Shown here: one piece after another, positions 16,466-25,887 of the stretch
How positions within the stretch are numbered: position 1 is the stretch's first letter
How the letters are laid out: each line of letters begins with the position of its first letter
Assembly: GCA_003553485.1 (NCBI GenBank)
Contig: PWEJ01000085.1
Coordinates: 1-35,372, forward strand
Reading direction: 5' to 3'
Source: Halanaerobiaceae bacterium
GTDB lineage: Bacteria > Bacillota > Halanaerobiia > Halanaerobiales > Halarsenatibacteraceae
Length of the DNA: 35,372 nucleotides
Made by a program: the position numbers and the translations under genes
Notes under the pieces: model-generated
The model's input: the letters and a program-made list of their open reading frames with translations, nothing else
The model's database searches: none
Told to the model about the DNA's origin: nothing

Positions 16466-17455
16466 ATGGAATTAATTGAAAGCTTTAAGAAAAAGGCCAG
16501 CCAACACAATAAAAGAATTGTTTTACCAGAGAGTAATGACGAAAGAATATTACAGGCAGCTAAAAAAATAACTGAGTCGGATATAGCTGAAGTAATACTC
16601 ATTGGCCAGGAGGCAAAGATAAAAAAAGAAATAGAAAAAGATTGTCTGACCAGGATAATTATCAAAGATTCAGCAGAAAACTCTCAAGAAAAAGAAGAAT
16701 TAGCTGAGCTATTATATGAACTTAGACATCATAAGGGAATAAGCAAAGAAAAAGCCAGAGATATAACTTCTGACCCCCTTTATTATGCTACTTTATTAGT
16801 AGCTTCAGGCCGGGCTGACGGAATGGTGGCAGGTGCAGACAATCCTACAGGTAAAGTTTTACGACCAGCTTTACAGACCATTAAAACTAAAGCAGAAATT
16901 TCTATTGTCTCTGGAGCTTTTATAATGATTTTAGATAAGAAAAACTTTGGAGATAAAGGAGTTTTAGTGATGTCGGATTGTGCAGTAAATCCTCAGGTGG
17001 ATGCTAAGGGATTAGCTGAGATAGCTGTTAGCACAGCACGGACCAGTAAAAAGCTTTTAAACATTGAACCTAAGGTAGCCCTGCTTTCTTTTTCAACCCG
17101 GGGCAGTGCCAGTCACTCTTTAGTAGACAAAGTTCAAGAAGCTACTGCCCTGGCCCAGAAAATTGCTCCGGAGTTTGCTATAGATGGTGAAATGCAGGCT
17201 GATGCGGCTTTAGTGGAAGCTGTAGCTAAAAAGAAAGCCCCGGATAGTCAGGTTGGTGGCAAAGCCAATGTCTTAATATATCCAGATTTACAATCAGGTA
17301 ATATTGGATATAAATTAACCCAACGTCTGGCTGGCGCTGAAGCTGTGGGGCCAATATTACAGGGTATGGACCGCCCGGTAAATGATTTGTCTCGAGGTTG
17401 TTCAGTTGAGGATATTGTTAATTTAACAGCCATAACAGTTTTACAGGCTCTTTAA
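16466..17455 (+). CDS. pta: Phosphate acetyltransferase
   Basis: Pta converts acetyl-CoA and phosphate to acetyl-phosphate and CoA. The 329 residues form the short, single-domain Pta found in Firmicutes. Conserved segments are RIVLPESNDERIL, SGRADGMVAGADNPTGKVLRPALQTIK's first part (SGRADGMVAGA), LSFSTRGSASH and the C-terminal GPILQGMDRPVNDLSRGCS. The ATG follows a six-G ribosome binding site. It is followed 64 nt later by ackA, and together they make ATP from acetyl-CoA with acetate as product. That points to a fermentative metabolism. Confidence 0.96.
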   Translation: MELIESFKKKASQHNKRIVLPESNDERILQAAKKITESDIAEVILIGQEAKIKKEIEKDCLTRIIIKDSAENSQEKEELAELLYELRHHKGISKEKARDITSDPLYYATLLVASGRADGMVAGADNPTGKVLRPALQTIKTKAEISIVSGAFIMILDKKNFGDKGVLVMSDCAVNPQVDAKGLAEIAVSTARTSKKLLNIEPKVALLSFSTRGSASHSLVDKVQEATALAQKIAPEFAIDGEMQADAALVEAVAKKKAPDSQVGGKANVLIYPDLQSGNIGYKLTQRLAGAEAVGPILQGMDRPVNDLSRGCSVEDIVNLTAITVLQAL

Positions 17456-17519
17456 TTTCAGCTTTGTTTTTATTGGAAGAATATAATTTTCTACAATTAA
17501 ATTTAATGAGGTGATATAA

Positions 17520-18719
17520 ATGAAAATTTTAGTATTAAATAGTGGTAGTTCATCAATCAAATATCAGTTATTCAATATGGAAGAAGAAATAGTTTTGGCC
17601 AAAGGTATTGTGGAAAGGATTGGGATTGCCGATTCTTTTTTAGAGCAGGAAAATAATGCTGGGGAAGAACTTCGCTGGGAGGAAGACATTGCAGATCACT
17701 CTAAAGGCATTAGTCTGGTCATAAAAGCTTTACAGGATGATGATAAGGGTGTTTTAAGGGACATGGATGAAATCAGCGCTATTGGTCATAGAGTGGTCCA
17801 TGGTGGAGAAAAATTTGCCGACTCCGTAAAGATAGATGCTGATGTTATTGCTCAGATTGAAGAGGTCTCTGATTTAGCCCCCCTTCATAATCCACCTAAT
17901 TTAGCAGGCATTAAAGAATGCCAAAAATTGCTTCCAGATAAACCGCAAGTAGCTGTTTTTGATACAGCCTTCCACCAAACTATGCCTGCGGCTGCCTATA
18001 TCTATGCTCTGCCCTATGAATATTATGAGAAGTATGGTATCAGGCGTTATGGTTTTCACGGTACCTCTCATAAATTTGTTGCTCGACGTGCTGCTGAACT
18101 TCTACCTAAGGAAAAAGAGGAGTCAAAAATAATAACCTGTCACCTTGGTAATGGTGCCAGTGTAGCAGCAGTCGATGGGGGCAAGTCAGTTGATACCAGC
18201 ATGGGCTTGACGCCGTTAGAAGGCCTGGTTATGGGTACCAGGTGCGGAGATATTGACCCGGCTATAGTTCCTTTTTTACAAAAGCGAGAAGGCCTTTCTC
18301 CTGAAGAAATTGACAATGTTATGAACAAAGAGAGCGGATTATTAGGAATTTCTGGAGTCAGTAATGATTCTAGAGATATATCAGAGGCTGTAGAAGATGG
18401 TAATGAGAGAGCAAAACTGGCTGAAGATGTATTCCAATATCGCGTGAAAAAATATATTGGTGCTTATGCAGCGGCAATGGGTGGCTTGGATGCCATAGTA
18501 TTTACAGCTGGAATCGGTGAGAATGCCAGTGAAATTAGAGCTGGAATCTTATCTGAGCTTGAATTTTTAGGTTTTGAATTGGATGAAGAAGAAAACAATA
18601 AACGTGGAGAAGAACTAGAAATTTCAACTTCTGATTCTGAAGTTAAAGTTTTTGTTATTCCCACCAATGAAGAGCTGGTAATTGCTAAGGATACCGCTGC
18701 TATAGTAGCAGAACTTTAA
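17520..18719 (+). CDS. ackA: Acetate kinase
   Basis: AckA transfers the phosphoryl group of acetyl-phosphate to ADP, giving acetate and ATP. It has 399 residues, standard length. The N-terminal [10 protein letters not shown] (7-16), [49 protein letters not shown] and the adenosine motif FTAGIGENA are all present. The ATG follows GAGGTGA. A TATAAT at 17482-17487 in the pta-ackA gap lacks a matching -35, so the pair is probably one transcript. Confidence 0.97.
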   Translation: MKILVLNSGSSSIKYQLFNMEEEIVLAKGIVERIGIADSFLEQENNAGEELRWEEDIADHSKGISLVIKALQDDDKGVLRDMDEISAIGHRVVHGGEKFADSVKIDADVIAQIEEVSDLAPLHNPPNLAGIKECQKLLPDKPQVAVFDTAFHQTMPAAAYIYALPYEYYEKYGIRRYGFHGTSHKFVARRAAELLPKEKEESKIITCHLGNGASVAAVDGGKSVDTSMGLTPLEGLVMGTRCGDIDPAIVPFLQKREGLSPEEIDNVMNKESGLLGISGVSNDSRDISEAVEDGNERAKLAEDVFQYRVKKYIGAYAAAMGGLDAIVFTAGIGENASEIRAGILSELEFLGFELDEEENNKRGEELEISTSDSEVKVFVIPTNEELVIAKDTAAIVAEL

Positions 18720-18725
18720 TTATTC

Positions 18726-18755
18726 TTGACATTAACTTAAGTAATAAGGTATAAT
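18726..18755 (+). promoter_or_regulatory. Consensus sigma-A promoter for yceD-rpmF
   Basis: TTGACA (18726-18731), an 18-nt spacer, TATAAT (18750-18755). Both hexamers are perfect. It begins 6 nt after the ackA stop, so yceD-rpmF has its own strong promoter separate from pta-ackA. Confidence 0.85.
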
Positions 18756-18800
18756 TGTTTTTGATTAATAGAGATATTGTTATCATTGGAGGGAAGAACC

Positions 18801-19274
18801 TTGTATGTTAACCTGGGTGAATTAAAGGAAAAAGGTTCATTTAAGGAGCTGTCCATCACTTACAATCCTGACAATATTGACTATTTTAGCCGAGAAGTTA
18901 AGATGCCTGAGGACTTTGAGCTCAATCTAACTATTTATCGGGAATCTGAGGACTATATTTTCACCGGTAGTATTGAGGGAGAATTTATTTTGGAATGCAG
19001 TCGCTGTCTGGAGAAATTTCCTCAAAAAGTGAGACAAGAATTAAATTTTACTATTTCTCGCCAGGATATCAAAGATATCAGTAAAGTTAATATTAGCAGT
19101 TATCTTAAGGAAGTGCTTATTTTGGCTATTCCAATTAAGGCCCTCTGTCAGGAGGAATGTCAGGGTTTTTGTAGTCAATGTGGGATAAATCTCAATGAAG
19201 AATCTTGCAACTGTAGTCAGGAAGATGTTGATCCCAGGATGGCAAAATTACAACAATTTTTTGAGCAAGAATAA
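18801..19274 (+). CDS. yceD: YceD family protein (DUF177)
   Basis: This is a YceD/DUF177 protein of 157 residues. The start is TTG 18801, 7 nt after GGAGGG; an upstream in-frame TTG at 18777 precedes this site and is rejected. The family cysteine motif CSRCLEKF is present, with a second cysteine-rich stretch near the end (CQEECQGFCSQCG...CNC) that probably binds zinc. YceD is almost always encoded just before rpmF, as here (53-nt gap). Homologues are linked to 23S rRNA accumulation, but the precise role is not known. It probably acts in ribosome assembly. Confidence 0.93.
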   Translation: MYVNLGELKEKGSFKELSITYNPDNIDYFSREVKMPEDFELNLTIYRESEDYIFTGSIEGEFILECSRCLEKFPQKVRQELNFTISRQDIKDISKVNISSYLKEVLILAIPIKALCQEECQGFCSQCGINLNEESCNCSQEDVDPRMAKLQQFFEQE

Positions 19275-19327
19275 GGTAAACAATCTGCAAAATTGAAGTA
19301 GGTTGTAGCGGTAAAGGAGGTGTTCTA

Positions 19328-19513
19328 GTGGCTGTTCCTAAGAAGAGAACGTCAAAAACTAGAAAACGGAAAAGACGGACCCATAAAAAACTAACCACTC
19401 CAAACTTGATTGAGTGCTCCAATTGTTTGGAAATGATATTACCTCATCGGGTGTGTCCAGAATGCGGTCATTATAAAGGACGACAGGTAGTAACTATTGA
19501 CAAAGAAGAATAG
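19328..19513 (+). CDS. rpmF: 50S ribosomal protein L32
   Basis: This is a large-subunit ribosomal protein of 61 residues with GTG start at 19328 after AAGGAGGTG. The N-terminus [17 protein letters not shown] is typical, and C30/C33 and C43/C46 form a zinc ribbon. A hairpin follows immediately, then the fatty-acid genes, an order shared widely in bacteria (yceD-rpmF-plsX-fabH). Confidence 0.97.
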   Translation: MAVPKKRTSKTRKRKRRTHKKLTTPNLIECSNCLEMILPHRVCPECGHYKGRQVVTIDKEE

Positions 19514-19520
19514 AGTTGTT

Positions 19521-19550
19521 AAAGCCTGCAGTCCCACTGCAGGCTTTACA
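19521..19550 (+). terminator. Hairpin after rpmF (terminator or attenuator)
   Basis: A perfect 12-bp stem (AAAGCCTGCAGT, 19521-19532, with 19536-19547) has a CCC loop. The T-run is short (TTT then ACAT), so termination may be incomplete and allow read-through into plsX. Confidence 0.6.
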
Positions 19551-19558
19551 TATTAAAA

Positions 19559-19588
19559 CTGACATTATTCATATTTTTGCCATATTAT
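19559..19588 (+). promoter_or_regulatory. Candidate promoter of the plsX-fab operon
   Basis: CTGACA (19559-19564), an 18-nt spacer, TATTAT (19583-19588), each 5 of 6 to consensus. It sits between the rpmF hairpin and plsX. I see no FapR- or FabT-type operator next to it. Confidence 0.5.
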
Positions 19589-19630
19589 TTTAACCGGGTT
19601 TTTAGAGATGAAAAATAAGGCGGTGTTGCT

Positions 19631-20644
19631 ATGAAGATTGCTATTGATGCAATGGGAGGAGATAATGCTCCAGCGATAAATGTGGAAGGGGCATTAATGG
19701 CTTTAAATAAATTTTCTGACCTAAAATTAGCACTGGTAGGTAAAGATAAGCAGATTAATAATCTTCTAACTGATCGAGATTATGATGATTCCAGGTTGAC
19801 GGTGATCTCCGCTGAAGAAGTTATTACTGGTGAAGAAAAACCGGCTCTAGCCCTACGCCGAAAAAAGAATACTTCTATTGGTAAAGCAGCAGAGTTAGTA
19901 AAAAATGATGATTATCAAGCAGTAATTTCAGCTGGAAATACCGGAGCTTCATTGGCAGCTGGTATATTGAAGATAGGTCGAATATCTGGCATAAAAAGGC
20001 CGGCTATTGCAACTATTTTGCCTGGCAAATCAGGATCAACACTGTTATTAGATATGGGGGCCAATGCTAATGCTGAGCCTTTTTATCTACAGCAGTTTGC
20101 CCTGATGGGACAGTTTTACGCTAAGCTAGTAATGGAAATCACCAATCCCAAAATAGGCCTTATGAGTGTGGGAGAAGAAGAAGGTAAGGGTAATGATCTG
20201 ACAGAAAAGGCTTATCAGTTAATTAAAGAAGACCAACGAATTCATAACTTTGCCGGTAATGTTGAGGGAAGAGATATTTTTACCGGTAAATATGATGTTA
20301 TAGTTACTGATGGTTTTACCGGTAATGTGATTTTGAAAACTTCTGAAGGTTTGGCTGATTTTGTTTTTTCGGCTTTAAAAGAGGCTCTAACTAGTAATAT
20401 AACTGCTAAGTTGGGGGCCTTGCTGGTGAAAAATCAATTGAATAATATGAAGGGAAAACTTGATTATAAACAGTATGGAGGGGCTCCTCTTTTAGGTTTA
20501 CAGGGAAATGTTATCATTGGACATGGCAGTTCCGATGGAGTTGCCATAAGTAATGCTGTGAGAGTGGCCAGAAAAGCTATCCAGCAAAATTTTGTATCAG
20601 TCATAGCTTCGGAAATAGTTAAGGATGGTGAAGGGAATGACTAG
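19631..20644 (+). CDS. plsX: Phosphate acyltransferase PlsX
   Basis: PlsX converts acyl-ACP and phosphate to acyl-phosphate, the acyl donor of PlsY. The 337 residues match the family: MKIAIDAMGGDNAP at the N-terminus, SAGNTGAS, LLDMGANANAEP, VTDGFTGNVILKTSEG and the C-terminal GGAPLLGLQG. The ATG at 19631 follows GGCGGTG. The end overlaps fabH by 8 nt. In Bacillus the regulator fapR precedes plsX; no such gene is here. The acyl-phosphate made here is the same intermediate that FakA makes from free fatty acids. Confidence 0.97.
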   Translation: MKIAIDAMGGDNAPAINVEGALMALNKFSDLKLALVGKDKQINNLLTDRDYDDSRLTVISAEEVITGEEKPALALRRKKNTSIGKAAELVKNDDYQAVISAGNTGASLAAGILKIGRISGIKRPAIATILPGKSGSTLLLDMGANANAEPFYLQQFALMGQFYAKLVMEITNPKIGLMSVGEEEGKGNDLTEKAYQLIKEDQRIHNFAGNVEGRDIFTGKYDVIVTDGFTGNVILKTSEGLADFVFSALKEALTSNITAKLGALLVKNQLNNMKGKLDYKQYGGAPLLGLQGNVIIGHGSSDGVAISNAVRVARKAIQQNFVSVIASEIVKDGEGND

Positions 20645-21632
20645 AAGATCAACAATAACCGGGGTGGGAAAGTATGTTCCACCGAAGGTTTTAACAAACT
20701 ATGATTTAGAAGATATGGTTGATACTAGCCATGAATGGATTGTACAAAGGACCGGAATTGAAAAAAGACATATAGCTGCCGATGATACTCCCTGTTCTGA
20801 ACTAGCTATTAAAGCAGCTCGCCAGGCTTTAGATGATGCTGAACTTAAAGCTAAGGAGCTGGATTTGATTTTGGTAGCCACGGTAACTCCAGATATGTTT
20901 TTTCCTGCTACTGCCTGTTTGCTTCAGGAAAAACTGGGGGCAGATAAAGCTGCTGGTTTTGATTTAGAAGCTGGTTGTTCTGGCTTTGTCTATGCTTTAA
21001 GTGTCGCTGATCAGTATATTTCAGCCGGGACTTATGATAATATTTTGGTTGTGGGCTCAGAAACCTTATCTAAAATTGTGGACTGGGAAGACCGGTCTAC
21101 CTGTGTTCTCTTTGGAGACGGAGCAGGAGCAGCAGTATTACAGCCCAGTCAAAGAGGAGGTATCCTGGCCACAGAACTAGGTTCCGATGGCAGTGGAGCT
21201 GAAAGCCTGTATCTGCCAGGAGGTGGTTCCTTAAATCCTTCTTCTGAAAAAACCCTGGCAAATAAACTGCATTACTTAAAGATGGAAGGAAATCAGGTTT
21301 TTAGATTTGCAGTTAAAATAATGGGAGAGGCTTCTCTTGAGGTATTAAAGAAGGCTAACTTAACTCCTGAAGATGTTGATTTTTTTGTGCCCCACCAGGC
21401 TAACACTAGAATTATAAAAGCTGCTGCCAAAAGATTAGATTTAGCAGAAGATAATATGATAGTTAATCTGCCTGAATACGGCAATACCTCCAGTGCTTCT
21501 GTTCCTATAGCCTTAGAAGAGGCGGTAGCAGAGGGAAGAATACAAGAGGGAGATATTTTAGTACTGGTAGCTTTTGGTGCTGGTTTAACCTGGTCTGCTG
21601 CAGTTATGGAATGGCACAAAGGAGGTAAATAA
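20637..21632 (+). CDS. fabH: Beta-ketoacyl-ACP synthase III FabH
   Basis: FabH starts fatty-acid synthesis by condensing acyl-CoA with malonyl-ACP. From ATG 20637 it has 331 residues; another in-frame ATG at 20625 would add four. The catalytic triad is C114 (EAGCSGF), H253 (VPHQAN) and N283 (YGNTSS). GDGAGAAVL is also conserved. It overlaps the plsX end by 8 nt and ends 2 nt before fabK. Whether it prefers straight or branched starter units cannot be read here. Confidence 0.96.
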   Translation: MTRRSTITGVGKYVPPKVLTNYDLEDMVDTSHEWIVQRTGIEKRHIAADDTPCSELAIKAARQALDDAELKAKELDLILVATVTPDMFFPATACLLQEKLGADKAAGFDLEAGCSGFVYALSVADQYISAGTYDNILVVGSETLSKIVDWEDRSTCVLFGDGAGAAVLQPSQRGGILATELGSDGSGAESLYLPGGGSLNPSSEKTLANKLHYLKMEGNQVFRFAVKIMGEASLEVLKKANLTPEDVDFFVPHQANTRIIKAAAKRLDLAEDNMIVNLPEYGNTSSASVPIALEEAVAEGRIQEGDILVLVAFGAGLTWSAAVMEWHKGGK

Positions 21633-21634
21633 AT

Positions 21635-22606
21635 ATGGCTAAGATCATGCAAACAGAATTATGTGATAAATTAAATATAGAATATCCCATTATCCAGGGA
21701 GGAATGGCCTGGGTAGCTACTGGAGAATTAGCAGGTGCTGTCTCAGCTGCTGGAGGTTTAGGTGTAATTGGAGCTGGCAATGCCCCGGCAGAAACTGTGG
21801 CTGAAGAGATAAAAAAAGTTAGAGCAATTACTGACAAGCCCTTTGGTGTAAATGTAATGCTATTATCACCCTATGTTGATGATATAGTTGATTTAGTAGT
21901 TAAAGAGAATGTACCAGTGGTAACTACTGGCGCAGGAAATCCTGGCAAATATATTGATAATTTTAAAAAGGCAGGTTGTGACGTTATTCCAGTGGTTTCT
22001 TCGGTGGCTTTAGCAAAAAGAATGGCTCGCCTTGATATAACAGCGGTGATCGCTGAAGGAGGAGAGGCTGGTGGTCATGTTGGTCAATTGAATACTATGG
22101 CTATGATTCCCCAAATAGTTGATGCCATTGATCTTCCTGTAATTGCTGCGGGAGGAATTGCTGATGGCCGAGGACTAGTGGCGGCCTTTAGCCTGGGGGC
22201 CCAGGGAGTACAATTGGGAACCAGGTTTGTCTGCTGCAAAGAATGTACTGCTTCTCCTGCCTATAAGGAGGCCATAATTAAAGCTAAAGATAGAGGCACA
22301 GTAGTAACAGGAAGATCTACCGGACATCCTGTGAGAGCATTGAAAAACATTTTTACCCGAGAATTAGAAAAAATGGAAGCAGCCGGTTGTGACGCCGAGG
22401 AGATTGAAGAATATGGCAGCGATAAATTGCGTAAGGCAGTCTGTGAAGGAGATGTTGATAAAGGAAGCGTCATGGCCGGTCAAATTGCTGGTTTAGTTTC
22501 TCAGGAACTAACAGCAGAAGAGATTATTACTGAAATAACCAAAGAGGCCCAGGATGTTCTAAAGACATTATGCCTGGGGCTGGAGGTAGAAAATAATGAG
22601 CGCTAA
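21635..22606 (+). CDS. fabK: Enoyl-ACP reductase II FabK
   Basis: FabK is an FMN-dependent reductase that completes each elongation cycle by reducing trans-2-enoyl-ACP. The 323 residues form a TIM barrel of the nitronate monooxygenase-like superfamily: YPIIQGGMAWVATGELAGAVS at the N-terminus, EGGEAGGHVG, IAAGGIADGRG and QLGTRFVCCKEC. The ATG follows GGAGG. It overlaps fabD by 11 nt. FabK replaces FabI in many Firmicutes and confers insensitivity to triclosan-type FabI inhibitors. A closely related nitronate monooxygenase is unlikely given the fab operon position. Confidence 0.95.
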   Translation: MAKIMQTELCDKLNIEYPIIQGGMAWVATGELAGAVSAAGGLGVIGAGNAPAETVAEEIKKVRAITDKPFGVNVMLLSPYVDDIVDLVVKENVPVVTTGAGNPGKYIDNFKKAGCDVIPVVSSVALAKRMARLDITAVIAEGGEAGGHVGQLNTMAMIPQIVDAIDLPVIAAGGIADGRGLVAAFSLGAQGVQLGTRFVCCKECTASPAYKEAIIKAKDRGTVVTGRSTGHPVRALKNIFTRELEKMEAAGCDAEEIEEYGSDKLRKAVCEGDVDKGSVMAGQIAGLVSQELTAEEIITEITKEAQDVLKTLCLGLEVENNER

Positions 22607-23528
22607 AATTGCTTTTATTTTTCCAGGCCAGGGTTCACAAAGCCCTGGAATGGGAAAAGAATTATATGATGAATTTAATTTGGTAAAGGAATTTTATGAT
22701 AGAGCTGATAAAATTTTGGACGTTGATCTAAAGAGTATTTCTTTTTCGGGACCAGAATTCGACCTAAACCTGACTGAAAATACTCAGCCGGCAATATTTT
22801 TGTTGAGTTCAGCAGTAAATAATCTATTAACTGAAGCAGGGATTCGACCTGACCTGGTAGCCGGCCATAGTTTGGGGGAGTATAGTGCTTTAACCGCTGC
22901 CGGAGCTATTTCCTTTGCTGATAATTTAAAACTGGTGAGGGCTCGAGGTAAAGCTATGGAAGAAGCTTTACCAGCAGGTCTGGGAACTATGGCAGCGATA
23001 ATCGGCCTGCAAAGAGATGAATTAGAAAATATTTGTGCTGGAGTTAATGGAGTCTGTGAGCTTGCCAATATTAATACTCCAAGACAACTGGTGATTTCAG
23101 GAGAAAAAGAAGCTGTAAAAGAAGCTATGGAAATCTGCCAGCAAAAGGGAGCCCTAAAGGTAATTGAGCTTCCAGTAAGTGGTCCCTTCCACTCCAGTTT
23201 AATGGAGCCAGCAGCTAACCGTTTAAAAAGTGAGTTAGACAAAGCTGTTATAAAAGATAGTGATATTCCCATAGTAGCTAATGTTACTGCTGAAGCTACC
23301 AGTTCTGCTAATAAAATTAAAGAAAATCTCTTAAGCCAGCTTAATTCTAGTGTGCTCTGGGTAGATTCCATGGAATATATGATAAAGGCAGGGGTAAAAT
23401 ATTTTGTAGAGGTAGGCCCTGGAAATATTCTGGCAGGATTGTTGAAGAGAATTGATAAATCAGTTGATTCTTATACAACTAGAAATCCTGCTGAGGTGAA
23501 AAAAGTAATTGAGGAGCTGGGAAAATGA
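22596..23528 (+). CDS. fabD: Malonyl-CoA:ACP transacylase FabD
   Basis: FabD moves the malonyl group from CoA to ACP. It has 310 residues. FPGQGSQ lies at 9-15, the nucleophile is S92 in GHSLGEYSAL, and H199 in PFHS completes the dyad. The C-terminal VEVGPGNILAGLLKR is typical. It overlaps fabK by 11 nt and fabG by 4 nt (ATGA), which fits translational coupling. Confidence 0.97.
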   Translation: MSAKIAFIFPGQGSQSPGMGKELYDEFNLVKEFYDRADKILDVDLKSISFSGPEFDLNLTENTQPAIFLLSSAVNNLLTEAGIRPDLVAGHSLGEYSALTAAGAISFADNLKLVRARGKAMEEALPAGLGTMAAIIGLQRDELENICAGVNGVCELANINTPRQLVISGEKEAVKEAMEICQQKGALKVIELPVSGPFHSSLMEPAANRLKSELDKAVIKDSDIPIVANVTAEATSSANKIKENLLSQLNSSVLWVDSMEYMIKAGVKYFVEVGPGNILAGLLKRIDKSVDSYTTRNPAEVKKVIEELGK

Positions 23529-24283
23529 TTGATTTGAGCGGAAAAAGTGCAGTAGTAACTGGAAGTTCCCGAGGTATAGGGGCGGCAATAGCTAAAGAAC
23601 TGGCTGCTAAAGGAGCCAATGTGGTAATTAATCATTCCAGTAAAAATAGCAGGTCTAAGGCAGAAGAGGTGGCTGAGAGTATCGCTGACTTAACAGACCC
23701 GGGGAAAGTTATAATTAAGCAGGCTGATGTGAGCAAGTTAAAGGAAGCCCAGGATTTAATTAATAGTTGCTTGCATGAATTTGAGAGTATTGATATACTT
23801 GTAAATAATGCAGGTATAAATAGGGATACTCTTTTACTTAGAATGAAGGAAGAAGATTGGCAGGCTCCCATCGCAGTAAATTTAGGTGGTACCTTTAACT
23901 GCTGTAAAGCGTCTTTAAGAACAATGATGAAACAGCGCTGGGGTAGAATCATTAATCTTTCTTCCATAATAGGTATGATCGGTAACGCCGGTCAAACCAA
24001 TTACGCAGCTTCTAAAGCAGGTATAATTGGTTTTAGCAAGTCATTAGCGCGAGAAGTAGCAGCCCGAAATATAACTGTAAATGCAGTGGCCCCTGGCTTT
24101 ATCACTACTGCTATGACTGAAGAAATGCCTGAAAAAGTAAAGGAAAAACTATTAGAAAAAGTACCCCTATCCCGGGCTGGTATGCCAGAAGAAGTTGCTA
24201 ATGCTGTTTTATTTTTGGCATCAGAAAAAGCAAGTTATATAACTGGTGAAACCATAAAAATTGCTGGAGGAATGGGAATGTAA
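23525..24283 (+). CDS. fabG: 3-oxoacyl-ACP reductase FabG
   Basis: FabG reduces beta-ketoacyl-ACP with NADPH. It is a short-chain dehydrogenase of 252 residues. The nucleotide motif TGSSRGIG is at 12-19, NNAG at 94-97, and the catalytic S147, Y160 and K164 are in place (YAASK). The start shares ATGA with the fabD stop. The end is 35 nt before acpP. Confidence 0.97.
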   Translation: MIDLSGKSAVVTGSSRGIGAAIAKELAAKGANVVINHSSKNSRSKAEEVAESIADLTDPGKVIIKQADVSKLKEAQDLINSCLHEFESIDILVNNAGINRDTLLLRMKEEDWQAPIAVNLGGTFNCCKASLRTMMKQRWGRIINLSSIIGMIGNAGQTNYAASKAGIIGFSKSLAREVAARNITVNAVAPGFITTAMTEEMPEKVKEKLLEKVPLSRAGMPEEVANAVLFLASEKASYITGETIKIAGGMGM

Positions 24284-24318
24284 TTAGTTTCATTGACTTG
24301 AAAGGAGGTGAAAGGAAT

Positions 24319-24552
24319 ATGGCAGATTTACTGGCAAGAGTTAAAAGTTTAATAGCAGAAGAATTGGCTGTTGATCCTTCTGAGGTTACTGCTGAGGCAT
24401 CATTTATCGATGATTTGGGAGCAGACTCTTTAGACGTGGTTGAATTGGTGATGGCCATGGAAGAAGAGTTTGATATGGAAATTCCTGATGAAGATGCTGA
24501 AAAAATAGAAACCGTACAGGATGCTGTTGATTACTTGCAGAATAATTTATAA
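24319..24552 (+). CDS. acpP: Acyl carrier protein
   Basis: ACP is a 77-residue carrier whose phosphopantetheine arm is attached at S37 in GADSLDVVE. The protein is strongly acidic, as usual. The start is ATG 24319 after a full AAGGAGGTGA site; an in-frame TTG at 24298 lies upstream of this site and is rejected. A stable hairpin between acpP and fabF could raise acpP transcript levels relative to fabF. Confidence 0.97.
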   Translation: MADLLARVKSLIAEELAVDPSEVTAEASFIDDLGADSLDVVELVMAMEEEFDMEIPDEDAEKIETVQDAVDYLQNNL

Positions 24553-24576
24553 ATTTTAAGCTGTATAATTAACATT

Positions 24577-24607
24577 AATGGCCCTGTTGGTTTGACAGGG
24601 CCATTTT
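24577..24607 (+). terminator. Hairpin between acpP and fabF (terminator/attenuator)
   Basis: A perfect 11-bp stem (AATGGCCCTGT, 24577-24587, with 24595-24605) has a 7-nt loop, but only two Ts follow before CC. Partial termination or 3'-end protection of the acpP message is likely. No strong promoter follows, so fabF should depend on read-through. Confidence 0.6.
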
Positions 24608-24637
24608 CCATAAATATTTGTTTTAGGAGGTTAACTA

Positions 24638-25879
24638 ATGAGCAATAGAGTTGTAGTTACAGGGATTGGTGTTTTAACCAGTCTTGGTGATAATAAAGAT
24701 GATTTCTGGCAAAATTTATTGACTGGCAAATCTGGTATTACAGATATTGAGGGAATTGAGGGTATAGATGAATACCCCAGTAGGATTGGGGGAGAAATTA
24801 AAGACTTTGATCCCTCCTGCTATATTGATCGAAAAGAAAGAAAAAGAATGGCTATATTTACCCAGTATGCTGTTTATACCGCTTTAAATGCTTTAGATGA
24901 TGCCGGGCTAGAAATTGATAACAGCTTGGCAGAAGAGACCGGTGTTATTGTAGGTTCAGGCATAGGTGGAGTAGAAGTGCTGGAAGAACAGATTTGTCGT
25001 TTGCATGAACGAGGACCTAAGAGGGTCAGTCCTTTCTTTATTCCAATGATGATTTCTAATATGGCAGCTGGACAGGTTTCAATATATCTAGGGGCTAAAG
25101 GGCCTAACAATAATCCAGTAACAGCCTGTGCTTCTGGGACCCATGCCATAGGTGATGCTGCTGAGATTATAAAAAGAGGAGACGCTAAGGTGATGGTGGC
25201 TGGAGGAACAGAAGCATCGATATCTCCCTCGGCTTTAGCTGGCTTTGGTTCCATGAAGGCTCTATCCACTAGAAATGAAGAACCTAAAAAGGCAAGCCGG
25301 CCCTTTGATAAAGAGCGAGATGGTTTTGTCATTGCAGAGGGCAGTGGGATGGTTATATTAGAAAATTATGAGCATGCTAGAGAGAGAGGGGCAGAAATCT
25401 ATGGAGAAATTTCAGGCTACGGCATGACCGGTGATGCCTATCACATTACCCAGCCTTCCCCTGAAGGTGAGGGTGCTGCTCGAGCTATGAAAATTGCTTT
25501 AGAAAAATCTCAGCTTAATATTGAAGATCTTAAATACATCAATGCCCATGGAACATCTACGCCCTTTAACGATAAATTTGAAACCATGGCTATTAAAGAG
25601 GTCTTTGCTGATAAAGCTAATGAATTAGCTGTGAGCTCAACAAAATCAATGACTGGCCATCTTTTAGGGGCAGCTGGAGGCGTAGAAACCATCGTAGCTT
25701 TATTAGCTGTAAAAAATGGAGTTATTCCACCTACCATTAATTATGAAAACCCCGACCCTGAGTGTGACTTAGACTATGTTCCAAATGAAGCCCGGGAAGT
25801 CTCTGATTTACAGGCTGCTATGACTAACTCCTTTGGTTTTGGAGGGCATAATGCCTGCCTGGTAGTCAAGAGGGTGTGA
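24638..25879 (+). CDS. fabF: Beta-ketoacyl-ACP synthase II FabF
   Basis: FabF elongates acyl-ACP by condensation with malonyl-ACP. It has 413 residues, family length. The catalytic C164 (TACASGTHA), H304 (NAHGTSTPFND) and H341 (GHLLGAAG) are all present. The ATG follows AGGAGG. The usual follow-on genes accB, fabZ and accC-D-A are not in this window; rnc comes next, with the fabF stop next to the rnc start region. Confidence 0.97.
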   Translation: MSNRVVVTGIGVLTSLGDNKDDFWQNLLTGKSGITDIEGIEGIDEYPSRIGGEIKDFDPSCYIDRKERKRMAIFTQYAVYTALNALDDAGLEIDNSLAEETGVIVGSGIGGVEVLEEQICRLHERGPKRVSPFFIPMMISNMAAGQVSIYLGAKGPNNNPVTACASGTHAIGDAAEIIKRGDAKVMVAGGTEASISPSALAGFGSMKALSTRNEEPKKASRPFDKERDGFVIAEGSGMVILENYEHARERGAEIYGEISGYGMTGDAYHITQPSPEGEGAARAMKIALEKSQLNIEDLKYINAHGTSTPFNDKFETMAIKEVFADKANELAVSSTKSMTGHLLGAAGGVETIVALLAVKNGVIPPTINYENPDPECDLDYVPNEAREVSDLQAAMTNSFGFGGHNACLVVKRV

Positions 25880-25887
25880 TAATTGTC

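Noticed and set aside
22784-23371. 195-codon minus-strand open frame inside fabD
   Set aside because: It is antisense to a gene with complete catalytic residues, has no ribosome binding site and resembles no family. Similar shadows lie opposite fabH, fabG and fabF.
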